A stretch of DNA of 64,000 nt from Solirubrobacterales bacterium (GTDB lineage: Bacteria; Actinomycetota; Thermoleophilia; Solirubrobacterales; 70-9): positions 38,055 to 102,054 of the forward strand of contig JAFKLL010000019.1 of assembly GCA_017304845.1 (NCBI GenBank). The letters run 5' to 3'. Positions within the stretch are counted from its first letter, which is position 1. Every line of letters starts with the position of its first letter. Below are positions 42,001 through 50,204 of the stretch, piece by piece. The position numbers and the translations under genes are program-made. The notes under the pieces were generated by a model. The model did no database searches. It had not been told where the DNA came from and saw only the letters and a list, made by a program, of their open reading frames with translations.

Positions 42001-43274
42001 TGTCCACCTCCGGTCGTGTTGCCGGCAGCGCTGCCGGACTGGACCTGGGCGTTCACTCCCCCGGTCTCGGGACCTTCGAGGTCGACCTTGCTGAGCGGCG
42101 GGTCCTTGTAGATCTGCGGCAGGGCGATCACTTCGAAGTCGTCGAGCTTGAGCCAGGAGAGCTCGCTGCCGCGCAGCAGCTTCGGCGAGGTGCCGAGCGG
42201 CGCGTAGAGGCTCGGGACGGCGGCCCGGTCGACCACGATCGCCCCGTAGGTGCGAAGCGCGGTGAGGATCGCGTCGGCGGAGCGGCGATGCTGCCCACGC
42301 AGCTTGCCGAGGTCACGGTCGTTGATCGTGACGTCGCCACGCAGCCTGATCCGGGCCCCGGCCGGCAGCGACTTGTTGTTGCCGACGCCGTCGGTCACCG
42401 AGGCGGGCTGGACGAAGTTGCGACGGGCCAGGCCGGGCACGGCGATCGCCAGGGCATGGTTGATCTGGCCGCTCTCGAGCTCGTCGGGGCCGATCACGCC
42501 GGCGAAGAGCGGAAGGCCCGAGCCACGGGCGCCGACCGCCCGCTCGGGATCGAGCCCGACCGGCTTGCTGAACCCGGGCCCGTCGAGGGTCCAGGCCTTG
42601 CCGAACTGGTAGGAGATCGTGCCGTCACCCTCGCGGCGGGCGCGCCAGAAGTCGTAGCCCATGCCGTTCTCGCGGTCGATCACGCTGAGCCAGCCGTCGT
42701 AGCGCGGATCCGGTGTCGTGTTGGAGGGGATCGAGATCGTCTTCGGGAGCTTCGGGTCGACCGAGCCGCACTTGGACTGGCGGCAGACGAACTTGGTCGA
42801 GACCGAGTCCTGAGTGTTGGCGGCGACGATCAGCGGGGCCCAGGCCTGCGAGTTGACGAAGAGGCCCTCGTCGACCTTGCGGACGAAGGTCTGGACGCCC
42901 TCGTGGCCGGCCTGCTCGCGGGCGGCGCGCCTTTCGGTCGCCAGCTCGAGCATGCGGTCCGAGTTGCTCGCGACTGGCAGGCCCTCGGCGGTCGTGTTCC
43001 AGGGGCTGTCGGCGGAGAAGATGCGGCCGCCGTTGACCGGGTCGGTGTTGGCGGTGACCTCGTTGCCGGTGCCGGGCGCGGTCGCCCCCGTCGTCGCGTC
43101 GGCGCCGTTGCCGGTCGCGCCGGTGCTCCCGGTGGCGCCGGACTTGGCGGTCTTCTCGTTGCCGGATCCCTTGTCACCGTCGTCGCCCGAGCCGCAGGCG
43201 GCGACCAGCAGGCCGAGCAGGGCCGTGAAAGAGATCACGAGGATCCAGCGACGCATCAGATTCATCTTGTTCAC
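41997..43274 (-). CDS. Lipoprotein of the 'SPWNT' family, unknown function
   Basis: 425 residues. Lipobox in 'ISFTALLGLLVAAC', a Gly/Thr/Ala-rich linker to about 80, then a compact domain starting 'GRIFSADSPWNTTAEGLPV'. Within it 'WLSVIDRENGMGYDFWRAR', 'QFGKAWTLDGPG', 'GARGSGLPLFAGVIGPDELESGQINHALAIAVPG' and 'RTYGAIVVDRA' are blocks I have seen in actinobacterial secreted proteins of unknown function next to polysaccharide genes. The conserved 'INHALAIA' His may be catalytic. Coupled by ATGA on both sides, so it is made together with the glycosyltransferase-like and PstS-like proteins. Confidence 0.65.
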   Translation of the reverse strand: MNKMNLMRRWILVISFTALLGLLVAACGSGDDGDKGSGNEKTAKSGATGSTGATGNGADATTGATAPGTGNEVTANTDPVNGGRIFSADSPWNTTAEGLPVASNSDRMLELATERRAAREQAGHEGVQTFVRKVDEGLFVNSQAWAPLIVAANTQDSVSTKFVCRQSKCGSVDPKLPKTISIPSNTTPDPRYDGWLSVIDRENGMGYDFWRARREGDGTISYQFGKAWTLDGPGFSKPVGLDPERAVGARGSGLPLFAGVIGPDELESGQINHALAIAVPGLARRNFVQPASVTDGVGNNKSLPAGARIRLRGDVTINDRDLGKLRGQHRRSADAILTALRTYGAIVVDRAAVPSLYAPLGTSPKLLRGSELSWLKLDDFEVIALPQIYKDPPLSKVDLEGPETGGVNAQVQSGSAAGNTTGGGQ

Positions 43275-45199
43275 TCGCCCACCACCGCGGGTGCCGAGGA
43301 GGAGCCGTTGTTGGGCTCGACCGTGCTGCCGCCGCTGGACGGGGGCGAGACCGGGGTCGTGTCGACCGGGCCGGCCGAGGGCGTGGTCAGGCTCGGGCCG
43401 TTCGGGTTGACCGGCGAGGTCGGGGTGACCGGGCGCGGCGTCGACTGCGGCTCGGAGGAGTCGGTGCGGTCGCTGCGGCTACCGGCCGGCGGCGCCGTCT
43501 CGGAGACCTCGACCAGCACGTAGCGGTCGGTCCGGAAGATCGGGGTCATGCCGGCCTCTCCGCCCTCGACCGAGGTCGGCCACTTCTTCAGGAGCTGGTC
43601 GCCGGCGCGGCTGGTGGTGATCAGCATGTACTTGACGACGCCGAACGGGTTGTCGATAGTCGCCTGCCAGTCGTCCTCGCCCTGGTCGACCCGGTCGTAG
43701 AAGTTCTGGGGGCGGCCGGAGAGCAGCATCACGCCGTAGCTGAAGTTCTGATCGACCAGGATCGAGCGTTTCTCCTGGGGGATCTGCGTGTTGATGTAGT
43801 TCGCCATCGCCAGCTCGGGATCGATGCCGACCGTGTAGCCGCCGACCGAGGACTTCCCTTCCTGGCTGTCCTGCGTGTCGACCCAGCGGGTGAAGGCCTG
43901 GGCCTGGTTCTGGTAGCGGTAGTCCTGCATCGCGTTCCAACCCAGCGGCAGAGCCGCGATCAGGCCGACCGCGAGGATCGCCGAGGCGAAGGCGCCCCAG
44001 CCCTCCCCCGCCCTGGCCATCCAGGCGACGGCGCCGAAGGCGAAGACGGCCAGAGGCAGTCCGTAGGAGAGGTCGAGCAGATTGGCCTGGTCCGCGACGA
44101 CGGCCCGGATCACCGGGGCAGCGGCGATGGTGAGCCCGATCACCAGGAGGCCCCATGAGGTCGCGTCGCGCTTCGCGGCGCCGGTGAAGATCAGCACGAA
44201 GGGAGCGATCAGGGCCAGGGGCGCGATGCCCAGGGTCACGTCGAAGAGATCGCCGAGGCTGTCGCCGACGCTGGTGGTCACAGCCTGCAGGGCGCCGGTG
44301 GTGTTGACCTCGATCACGCCGTTCTGGGCGGTGATCCACTCGAACGGGTTGCCCAGCAGCACCCAGTTGAGCAGGCACCAGAAGAGCAGCGCGTAGGCGA
44401 GCGGGGTCAGGAACAGGAGCAGGGTCGAACGCTGCTTGCCCTGGCTGTCCTTCTTGGACGCCCCCATGATCATGAAGGCGAGCGCGAAGCCGATCCCGAT
44501 CAGGATGTAGCCGTAGTCGACCATCACCGCGAAGCCCATCGCCAGGCCGGCCGCCGCGAGGTGCCTGGTCTGGTCGGTGATCGACCAGGCGATCAGCGAG
44601 CTCAGCGAGATCCCCAGCATGACCAGGCCGAGGATCGTCGGGTCGCCGTTGCCGGCGTAGAAGACGACCATCGGGTTGAGCCCGAAGAGGAGCAGCAGGC
44701 CGATCCGGAAGCCCAGGTTGATGCCGCAGTGGCGCATCAGCGAGTTCAGCGAAGCCATCAGCAGGCCGGCTCCCAGCGCCGTCGCGACCGGGATCGCGAC
44801 CAATGAGGTGGCGACCGGCTTGATCAGCGTGAACGGCATGTAGACGATCGAGCCGAAGGTGCCGGCGTCGAGCCCGAGCGCGGCCAGGCGCGGCGGGTCG
44901 TTCCAGAAGACCATGTAGGCCTCGTTGAGGTGCTCGAGCGAGATGAAGTCGACGATCCGGGCGTCGGTCAGCAGGAAGTAGCCGATCACGCCGTAGACGA
45001 CCGCGAAGAAGACGAAGATCAGGCCGCTCTCGAAACCGGCCCGGGGCGCGTCGCCGCTGAACGGGCGGGGCTCCGGCGGCACCTCGTGGATGCGCGACGA
45101 GATCCCGGGATCGGTGTACTGGCGGCGAGCCCGGCGGACCTGGGTCTCCTCGACCGCCACGGCGCCGTTGCCGTGGCCGTAGTTGCGCCCGCCGGCCAT
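43271..45199 (-). CDS. Multipass glycosyltransferase-like membrane protein (GT39/ArnT-like layout)
   Basis: 642 residues. Soluble start of about 55 residues, then about 11 membrane helices to about 430 ('SGLIFVFFAVVYGVIGYFLL', 'INLGFRIGLLLLFGLNPMVVFYAGNGDPTILGLVML'), followed by an outward-facing domain and a Pro/Ser/Thr tail. A possible catalytic Asp/Glu pair in the first loop ('DARIVDFISLEHLNEAYM') fits lipid-sugar-dependent transferases, but the family match is by layout only. Stop and start overlap with both neighbours. Predicted to modify or help export the polymer made by the GT2 enzyme. Confidence 0.6.
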   Translation of the reverse strand: MAGGRNYGHGNGAVAVEETQVRRARRQYTDPGISSRIHEVPPEPRPFSGDAPRAGFESGLIFVFFAVVYGVIGYFLLTDARIVDFISLEHLNEAYMVFWNDPPRLAALGLDAGTFGSIVYMPFTLIKPVATSLVAIPVATALGAGLLMASLNSLMRHCGINLGFRIGLLLLFGLNPMVVFYAGNGDPTILGLVMLGISLSSLIAWSITDQTRHLAAAGLAMGFAVMVDYGYILIGIGFALAFMIMGASKKDSQGKQRSTLLLFLTPLAYALLFWCLLNWVLLGNPFEWITAQNGVIEVNTTGALQAVTTSVGDSLGDLFDVTLGIAPLALIAPFVLIFTGAAKRDATSWGLLVIGLTIAAAPVIRAVVADQANLLDLSYGLPLAVFAFGAVAWMARAGEGWGAFASAILAVGLIAALPLGWNAMQDYRYQNQAQAFTRWVDTQDSQEGKSSVGGYTVGIDPELAMANYINTQIPQEKRSILVDQNFSYGVMLLSGRPQNFYDRVDQGEDDWQATIDNPFGVVKYMLITTSRAGDQLLKKWPTSVEGGEAGMTPIFRTDRYVLVEVSETAPPAGSRSDRTDSSEPQSTPRPVTPTSPVNPNGPSLTTPSAGPVDTTPVSPPSSGGSTVEPNNGSSSAPAVVGE

Positions 45200-47415
45200 C
45201 AGGCCCCGGCCTTCCGCGGCGTCGTGGTGTGGGCGTGCTCGGCACCGCCGCCGAGGTCGAGGCCGTGCTCCGTCTTCTCCCAGTAGAACGGGTTGGTCAG
45301 GAGCTGGCCGAAGCCCTTCCAGGCGGCGACCGACATCAGGCCCCAGTAGAAGGGCAGGAAGAGCGCGAACGGCGCCAGGCTGTAGTCACCGCGGCGGACC
45401 GACGCGGCCAGCCCGAGGTAGACGAAGACGAAGTTGCCCAGGAACAGCTGTGAGGCCGCCAGGAAATAGACCCAGCCGGGGAAGAAGTCCTCGATGATCC
45501 CCAACTGGGTCAGCGCGAAGACCGTGGTCAGGAACCAGAAGATCGGGTTGATCAGGAAGGTGAAGGTGCCGCCGATCAGCAGCTGGAAGGACATGAAGCC
45601 CTTGAAGCCGACGTTCGAGAGGAACTTGATCGGGTTCCGCATGTAGACCAGCCAGGTCTGCAGGTAGCCCTTGATCCACCGCGAGCGCTGGCGGACCCAG
45701 TTGCCGACGTGGGTGTTCGCCTCCTCGTAGGTGGTCGAATCCATCATCGTAGTGCGGTATCCCGCCTGGTGCAGGCGGACGCCGAGGTCGGCGTCCTCGG
45801 TCACGTTGTAGGGGTCCCAGCCACCCACCTCGACCAGCTCGTCGAGCTTGATGTGGTTCGAGGTGCCGCCCAGCGGGATCGGGTCCCGGCGGGCGTCGAG
45901 GCCCGGCAGGACGAGGTCGAAGAGCATCGAGTACTCGATCGAGAACCAGCGGGTGAGGATGTTCGTCTGCTGGTTGAAGAAGTTGAGCTTGGCCTGGATG
46001 CAGACGATCGAGTCGTCGAGATGGTCGAACATCAGCACGGCCTTCTTCAGCTGATGCGGATCCGGGCGGTCCTCCGCGTCGTAGATGACGACGTACTCGC
46101 CCTTGGCGCCGAGCAGCCCGAAGTTGCAGGCCTTCGGCTTGGTCTGCGGCTGCGACGGCGGGACGATGATCGGATTGAAGTGCGGCGGCAGGTCGAGGTC
46201 GAGGATCGCGTTGATCGTCTCCTCGTCGTCCTCCTCGCAGAGCAGGCGGACATCCAGCTTGGTCTTGGGATAGTCGAGCGACTCGATGCCGGCGACCAGG
46301 TACGGGATGACGGCGGCCTCGCGGAAGAGCGGGACCAGCACCGTGTAGACCGGCAGGTCGCGCTCGTCCATCGCGGCGAGGGCCTCCGGGCTGGTGTCGA
46401 CCAGGTAGTTGTGGCCCAGCGCGGCGTAGCCGGCGACCAGCTTGTAGAGCGAAGTCAGGGTGTAGAACACGGCCAGCAGCGCGAACACGGTGACCATGGT
46501 CGGGATCGGCTTCCAAATCAGGAACCCGAGGAAGACGAGGAGGAGGATCGCGAGGAAGACCTTCTGCCCGCCGCTGATCACCTGGTGGGCCGAGCTGTCC
46601 GGGAAGCGCTCCCGCAGGCCCAGGGTCGCGGTCTGGGTGTAGCGATCGCGGTTGATGCGCCGCTGCAGCCGGTCGATCGCGTTGCGCGGAGCCAGGAACT
46701 GCTGGACGCGGCGGCCCGTGTAGCTCTCGATCTCGCGTTCGCCGTCGCCCAGACGGTCGGAGACGGCGACGTAGATGCTCTCGCCGTCGATCGCGATCGG
46801 CACGCAGTGGAGCCGGTGGCACATCTCGTCGGGCAGGACGTCCCGCGGCGCGCGCTCGGGGTCGTAATCGGAGAGATCGACGGTCGGCAGGTCCAGCTGC
46901 TCGGAGAGCACCCGCAGAAGCTCGGTCTCCTCGAGGGCGCCGCCGTGGACCAGCACCTCGCCGATCCGGCTGCCCGTACGGGATTGCTCGGCGACCGCAT
47001 CGCCCAGCTGTTCCTCGGTGACGAGGCCGCGGCTGGCCAGGGTCTCACCCAGGCGGGGCGGCACGGCCAGGCCGTGCTTGAGCAGATCGTCGGCCGAGAA
47101 CTCAGTGCCCTGGGGACGGCCGTTGCCGGCGAAGAGGCGATCGATCGCGAGATCGAGCTCGGTCTGGTCGGCGAAGAGCCAACGGGTCTCGTAGCCGGTC
47201 TGCTCGCGGACCGCGCGATCGGCGGCCGGATCGAAGGAGACCGGGCCGGCCATCGTGATCAGGCCACGGTCGAACTCGATCGGGACGATGTGGTACCGAC
47301 GGCAGATCTCGACCGGCAGCAGGTGGGCCACCGCCGAGCTCAAGGTCACCATGCGCTCGCTGACCCCGCTGGTGGAGTCCTTCACGAGCAGCTTCTGGGC
47401 CACTCCGGTCGCCAT
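45199..47415 (-). CDS. GT2 glycosyltransferase with N-terminal MshEN (c-di-GMP-binding) domain
   Basis: 738 residues from ATG 47415 (TGATG with the upstream gene). About 25-100 is a GspE-N-like segment. About 121-175 carries two tandem 24-residue MshEN motifs, 'RLGETL...Q' and 'RIGEVL...Q', the known c-di-GMP-binding signature. Helices at about 287-303 and 308-330, then a GT2 domain with DAED (about 447), TEDADLG (about 546) and QRSRWIKG (about 577), the D, D-x-D and Q-x-x-R-W motifs of processive synthases such as NfrB, and four to five C-terminal helices. Predicted c-di-GMP-activated polymer synthase and exporter. Confidence 0.88.
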   Translation of the reverse strand: MATGVAQKLLVKDSTSGVSERMVTLSSAVAHLLPVEICRRYHIVPIEFDRGLITMAGPVSFDPAADRAVREQTGYETRWLFADQTELDLAIDRLFAGNGRPQGTEFSADDLLKHGLAVPPRLGETLASRGLVTEEQLGDAVAEQSRTGSRIGEVLVHGGALEETELLRVLSEQLDLPTVDLSDYDPERAPRDVLPDEMCHRLHCVPIAIDGESIYVAVSDRLGDGEREIESYTGRRVQQFLAPRNAIDRLQRRINRDRYTQTATLGLRERFPDSSAHQVISGGQKVFLAILLLVFLGFLIWKPIPTMVTVFALLAVFYTLTSLYKLVAGYAALGHNYLVDTSPEALAAMDERDLPVYTVLVPLFREAAVIPYLVAGIESLDYPKTKLDVRLLCEEDDEETINAILDLDLPPHFNPIIVPPSQPQTKPKACNFGLLGAKGEYVVIYDAEDRPDPHQLKKAVLMFDHLDDSIVCIQAKLNFFNQQTNILTRWFSIEYSMLFDLVLPGLDARRDPIPLGGTSNHIKLDELVEVGGWDPYNVTEDADLGVRLHQAGYRTTMMDSTTYEEANTHVGNWVRQRSRWIKGYLQTWLVYMRNPIKFLSNVGFKGFMSFQLLIGGTFTFLINPIFWFLTTVFALTQLGIIEDFFPGWVYFLAASQLFLGNFVFVYLGLAASVRRGDYSLAPFALFLPFYWGLMSVAAWKGFGQLLTNPFYWEKTEHGLDLGGGAEHAHTTTPRKAGA

Positions 47416-47630
47416 CACTTGCCCTCCCGGACTTCGGTGGTCTCGACGACCTCGACTGCTTCTTCCTTCTTGCCGGAGCCGCGGTTGCGGTCACTGATCA
47501 GCATCGCGATGATCCCGGCGAGGAAGACGAAGAAAGGGATGACCAGGAACGTGCTGAAGAGCAGCGCGAAGACGATCAAGACGCCGATCACGAAGAACAG
47601 CGCGCCTATTGCTCCCCCGCCGCCGCTCAC
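47415..47630 (-). CDS. Small membrane protein of the polymer operon
   Basis: 71 residues: two hydrophobic helices ('GALFFVIGVLIVFALLFS' and 'FLVIPFFVFLAGIIAMLI') and a charged tail. GGGAGGG near its end serves as ribosome site for the GT2 gene. Overlaps both neighbours. Not recognised; small partner subunits are usual for processive synthases. Confidence 0.75.
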   Translation of the reverse strand: MSGGGGAIGALFFVIGVLIVFALLFSTFLVIPFFVFLAGIIAMLISDRNRGSGKKEEAVEVVETTEVREGK

Positions 47631-48139
47631 AGACCCGTGGGAGCGGCCACGCCGCTCTCGCGTCCGCCCATCGGTTGGGCCAGCGCGATCGTCACCGAAT
47701 CCTTTGAGGATTCCGTGACGTCAAAAGCCACCGGCAGCTTGCGCCGGAGTGAACTGATCAGAGACACGCCGTCTCCGACCTTCGTGTCGATGGTGGCGGA
47801 ATCGCCGCGGAGCTCCCTCAGCGAGGCTTCCTCCACCCCTTCGGTGTTCGCCAGCGCGTCCTCGACGACGCGAGCGAGGCTCAGGTCATGGAGCGGCCGC
47901 ACGATCACGCGGACCTCGCCGCTGGTCGGCAGCTCGAAGGAATCGTTGTTCCGGGCCGTGGCCTGATCGCCGACCGGAAGGGGAATCGGGTCGGGCGTGG
48001 AATCAGGAACCGCGGAAATCGGAGGGGCGGCCGGCGGGGCGCCAGCAAGACGGGCCTCGAGCGCATCGAGGCGCGAGGTCAACTCCTCCCTCAGACTCCG
48101 GACTTCCTTGAGAATCTCTTTTGAACGGTCTTTGGCCAA
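47627..48139 (-). CDS. Unknown protein heading the polymer operon, paralogue of 38422-38886
   Basis: 170 residues. N-terminal coiled coil ('KEILKEVRSLREELTSRLDALEARL'), Pro/Ala linker, then the alpha/beta domain 'GEVRVIVRPLHDLSLARVVEDALANTEGVEEASL', 'SATIDTKVGDGVSLISSLRRKLPVAFDVTE'. It aligns in layout and in motif blocks with the gene just beyond the other end of the operon. Start is TTG 48139; the inverted repeat and -10-like TACTAT lie 10-20 nt upstream. Possibly a cytosolic regulator or scaffold. Function unknown. Confidence 0.7.
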   Translation of the reverse strand: MAKDRSKEILKEVRSLREELTSRLDALEARLAGAPPAAPPISAVPDSTPDPIPLPVGDQATARNNDSFELPTSGEVRVIVRPLHDLSLARVVEDALANTEGVEEASLRELRGDSATIDTKVGDGVSLISSLRRKLPVAFDVTESSKDSVTIALAQPMGGRESGVAAPTGL

Positions 48140-48146
48140 CTAAGTC

Positions 48147-48159
48147 CCGATAGTATCGG
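48147..48159. promoter_or_regulatory. Inverted repeat CCGATA-g-TATCGG in the divergent promoter
   Basis: Perfect 6-1-6 palindrome, 8 nt before the TTG start of the polymer operon and 57 nt before the diguanylate cyclase start. It contains the operon's -10-like TACTAT on the minus strand, so a bound regulator would block it. Confidence 0.45.
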
Positions 48160-48216
48160 CGCTTGCAGAGTCCGCCGATCTCGGCAGCCCTGCCTCCAGT
48201 GAGTGAACCACTATAG

Positions 48217-49752
48217 GTGAGGAACGGGAGAACAGTCAAGGACGCAGGCAGCAGAATCCGCCCGCAGGGGATGCATCCCGCCCATCGCGGATACCAGGAT
48301 CTCGATGAGTATCAGGAAAATCTGGGTCGGCATGGGCTTCCGTATGTGGTCATCACCGCGGTCGCCTTCGCGATCAGCCTGGTCGGCGCCGAGGACCCGA
48401 AGCTGCCTCTCTTCTTCGCCGGATGGGCCGTCGGGATCGCCTGCCTCGGCCTCGCTTGGCTGCGCCCCAAGTTCTGGATCGTCGCCCCCTTCGGCGCCCT
48501 GGCCGGCGCGATCCTGATCCGCGCCGGGTCGGACGGGCTCGACTCCGGGATCGGCCCGCTGCTGTTGATCCCGGTCCTGGCGATCGCCGTCTACGGGTCC
48601 CGCTGGGCGCTGACCGCGATGGTCCTCACCGTGGTCGTGGCGGTGCTCTGCGTCCACTTCGCCACCGACGACACCGCGATCTCGGTCTCCTCGGTGTGGC
48701 GCCAGGACGTGGTGATGATCATCCTCGCGACCGTCCTGGCGATCGCGATCCAGGATCTGGTCACCCGGATGCGCCGCGAACGCAACCTGGCCGAGGAGCG
48801 CGGACTGATGATCGAGCGCCTCTCCGACGTCACCCGCCGGATCGCCACCAGCGTCAACGGCGGCGACACCCTCTGCCAGGTGGCGATCGAGGAGACCCCG
48901 GCCTCCGGCGCCGCCCTGTTCAGCTTCGACCTCAACGGCAACCGCGGCCTGATCGCCGCCCGGGGCGGAGTCACCGAGATGCTCGACGATCTCGCCCAGA
49001 GCCCGGTCCTGCGGAACGAAGGCCAGATCGAGCGCCGCTTCGGCGCCGGCGACCCGGAGATGGTCGAGATCAACGCCGCCTTCGCCGAGGTCGCCCCGGA
49101 CCTGGTGATCTGCCGCTCCGTGACCAGCGAGAAGCGCGAGGTCGGCACGCTGCTACTGGCCTACTCGGACGCCAGCCCGGACTCCGGGATCCCGCTGGAG
49201 CTGCTGGCCGCCGAGGCCTCGATCGCGATCCGGCACCATCAGGTGACCGAGCAGCTCGAGCACCTGGCGACCACCGACCCGCTGACCAGCATCGACAACC
49301 GCCGCGGCTGGGAGCGGATGATCCAGCGGGCGCTCGGCCAGGCCCGGCGCCACGGGCAGCCGCTCTGCCTGGCGATGCTGGACCTCGACCACTTCAAGGA
49401 GTTCAACGACGCCTACGGCCACCAGGCCGGGGACGACTTCCTCCGTGAGGCGGCGAGCAGTTGGGAGGAGATGATCCGGATCGACGATCACATCGCCCGC
49501 TACGGCGGCGAGGAGTTCGTGCTCACCCTCCCCAACACGGACCTCGAGGGCGCCCGCAAGATCGTCGACCGCCTGCGGGCGGCGCTGCCGGACTACGACG
49601 GCGATCCGGACAAGACGACCTGCTCAGCCGGGATCGCCTCCTGGAACGGCTCGGAGACCGTGCGCGAACTGGTCGCCCGGGCCGACCAGGCGCTCTATCT
49701 GGCGAAGGAAGGCGGCCGCAACAAGACGGTCGTCTCCCCCGACGGCACCTAG
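48217..49752 (+). CDS. Membrane diguanylate cyclase (GGEEF with I-site)
   Basis: 511 residues from GTG 48217; ATG 48271 is an alternative and gives 493. Five or six membrane helices (about 40-175), a coiled linker, a GAF-like domain (about 200-340), then the cyclase domain from 'LATTDPLTSIDNRRGWERM', with 'LDLDHFKEFNDAYGHQAGDDFL' and active site GGEEF. RIDD five residues before it is a complete inhibitory site. Divergent from the MshEN-synthase operon, which suggests that c-di-GMP made here feeds that synthase. Its stop shares CTAG with the convergent DUF1844 gene. Confidence 0.92.
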   Translation: MRNGRTVKDAGSRIRPQGMHPAHRGYQDLDEYQENLGRHGLPYVVITAVAFAISLVGAEDPKLPLFFAGWAVGIACLGLAWLRPKFWIVAPFGALAGAILIRAGSDGLDSGIGPLLLIPVLAIAVYGSRWALTAMVLTVVVAVLCVHFATDDTAISVSSVWRQDVVMIILATVLAIAIQDLVTRMRRERNLAEERGLMIERLSDVTRRIATSVNGGDTLCQVAIEETPASGAALFSFDLNGNRGLIAARGGVTEMLDDLAQSPVLRNEGQIERRFGAGDPEMVEINAAFAEVAPDLVICRSVTSEKREVGTLLLAYSDASPDSGIPLELLAAEASIAIRHHQVTEQLEHLATTDPLTSIDNRRGWERMIQRALGQARRHGQPLCLAMLDLDHFKEFNDAYGHQAGDDFLREAASSWEEMIRIDDHIARYGGEEFVLTLPNTDLEGARKIVDRLRAALPDYDGDPDKTTCSAGIASWNGSETVRELVARADQALYLAKEGGRNKTVVSPDGT

Positions 49753-50171
49753 CTGCCGGGGGTCCAGAGCTTCGAGGGGCCCTGACCCGAGGGCGGTTCG
49801 CCCTGGTCCGGGCCGGGCTGCCCACCCTGGGGCGTGGCCTCCCCTTCCCCGCTCTGCCCGCTCTGCTGCGCGTACAGCAGCTGCACCTGGCTGAGCGGCT
49901 CGCGGATCGCCTCGGCGACCTCGGCCGGCAGCAGCGCGGAGATCGCCCGCACCGCCTCGATGCCGATCCGGGCCTGCTCGAGATCGACCTCGTCCTCCTT
50001 GACGATCCGGCGGGCGCTCAGGTTGAGCACGCTGGCCACGGTCTGGGTCAGCAGGTCCTCGACCCGGATCTCCTTCATCTGGGCCTCCAGCATCGCCCGT
50101 TCCTCGTCGGTGAGGGGCGGCGGGCCGTCGGGGGCTTCCGAGGCAGGGTCGTTCAGCGGCTCATCAGTCAT
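49749..50171 (-). CDS. DUF1844-type protein
   Basis: 140 residues. Central helical block 'IRVEDLLTQTVASVLNLSARRIV', 'DLEQARIGIEAVRAISALLP' and 'IREPLSQVQLLYAQQ' resembles DUF1844; both ends are disordered (acidic/Pro start, Gly/Gln/Pro tail). TAGAGT 6 nt before ATG 50171. The stop is in the palindromic CTAG it shares with the diguanylate cyclase stop. Function unknown; members are often next to infC, rpmI or other translation genes in other lineages. Confidence 0.7.
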   Translation of the reverse strand: MTDEPLNDPASEAPDGPPPLTDEERAMLEAQMKEIRVEDLLTQTVASVLNLSARRIVKEDEVDLEQARIGIEAVRAISALLPAEVAEAIREPLSQVQLLYAQQSGQSGEGEATPQGGQPGPDQGEPPSGQGPSKLWTPGS

Positions 50172-50177
50172 GCGTCC

Positions 50178-50183
50178 ACTCTA
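50178..50183 (-). promoter_or_regulatory. -10 TAGAGT for the DUF1844 gene
   Basis: Minus-strand TAGAGT, 6 nt (ggacgc), ATG 50171. Confidence 0.55.
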
Positions 50184-50204
50184 GAGGACGCCACCTCGTG
50201 GTCG

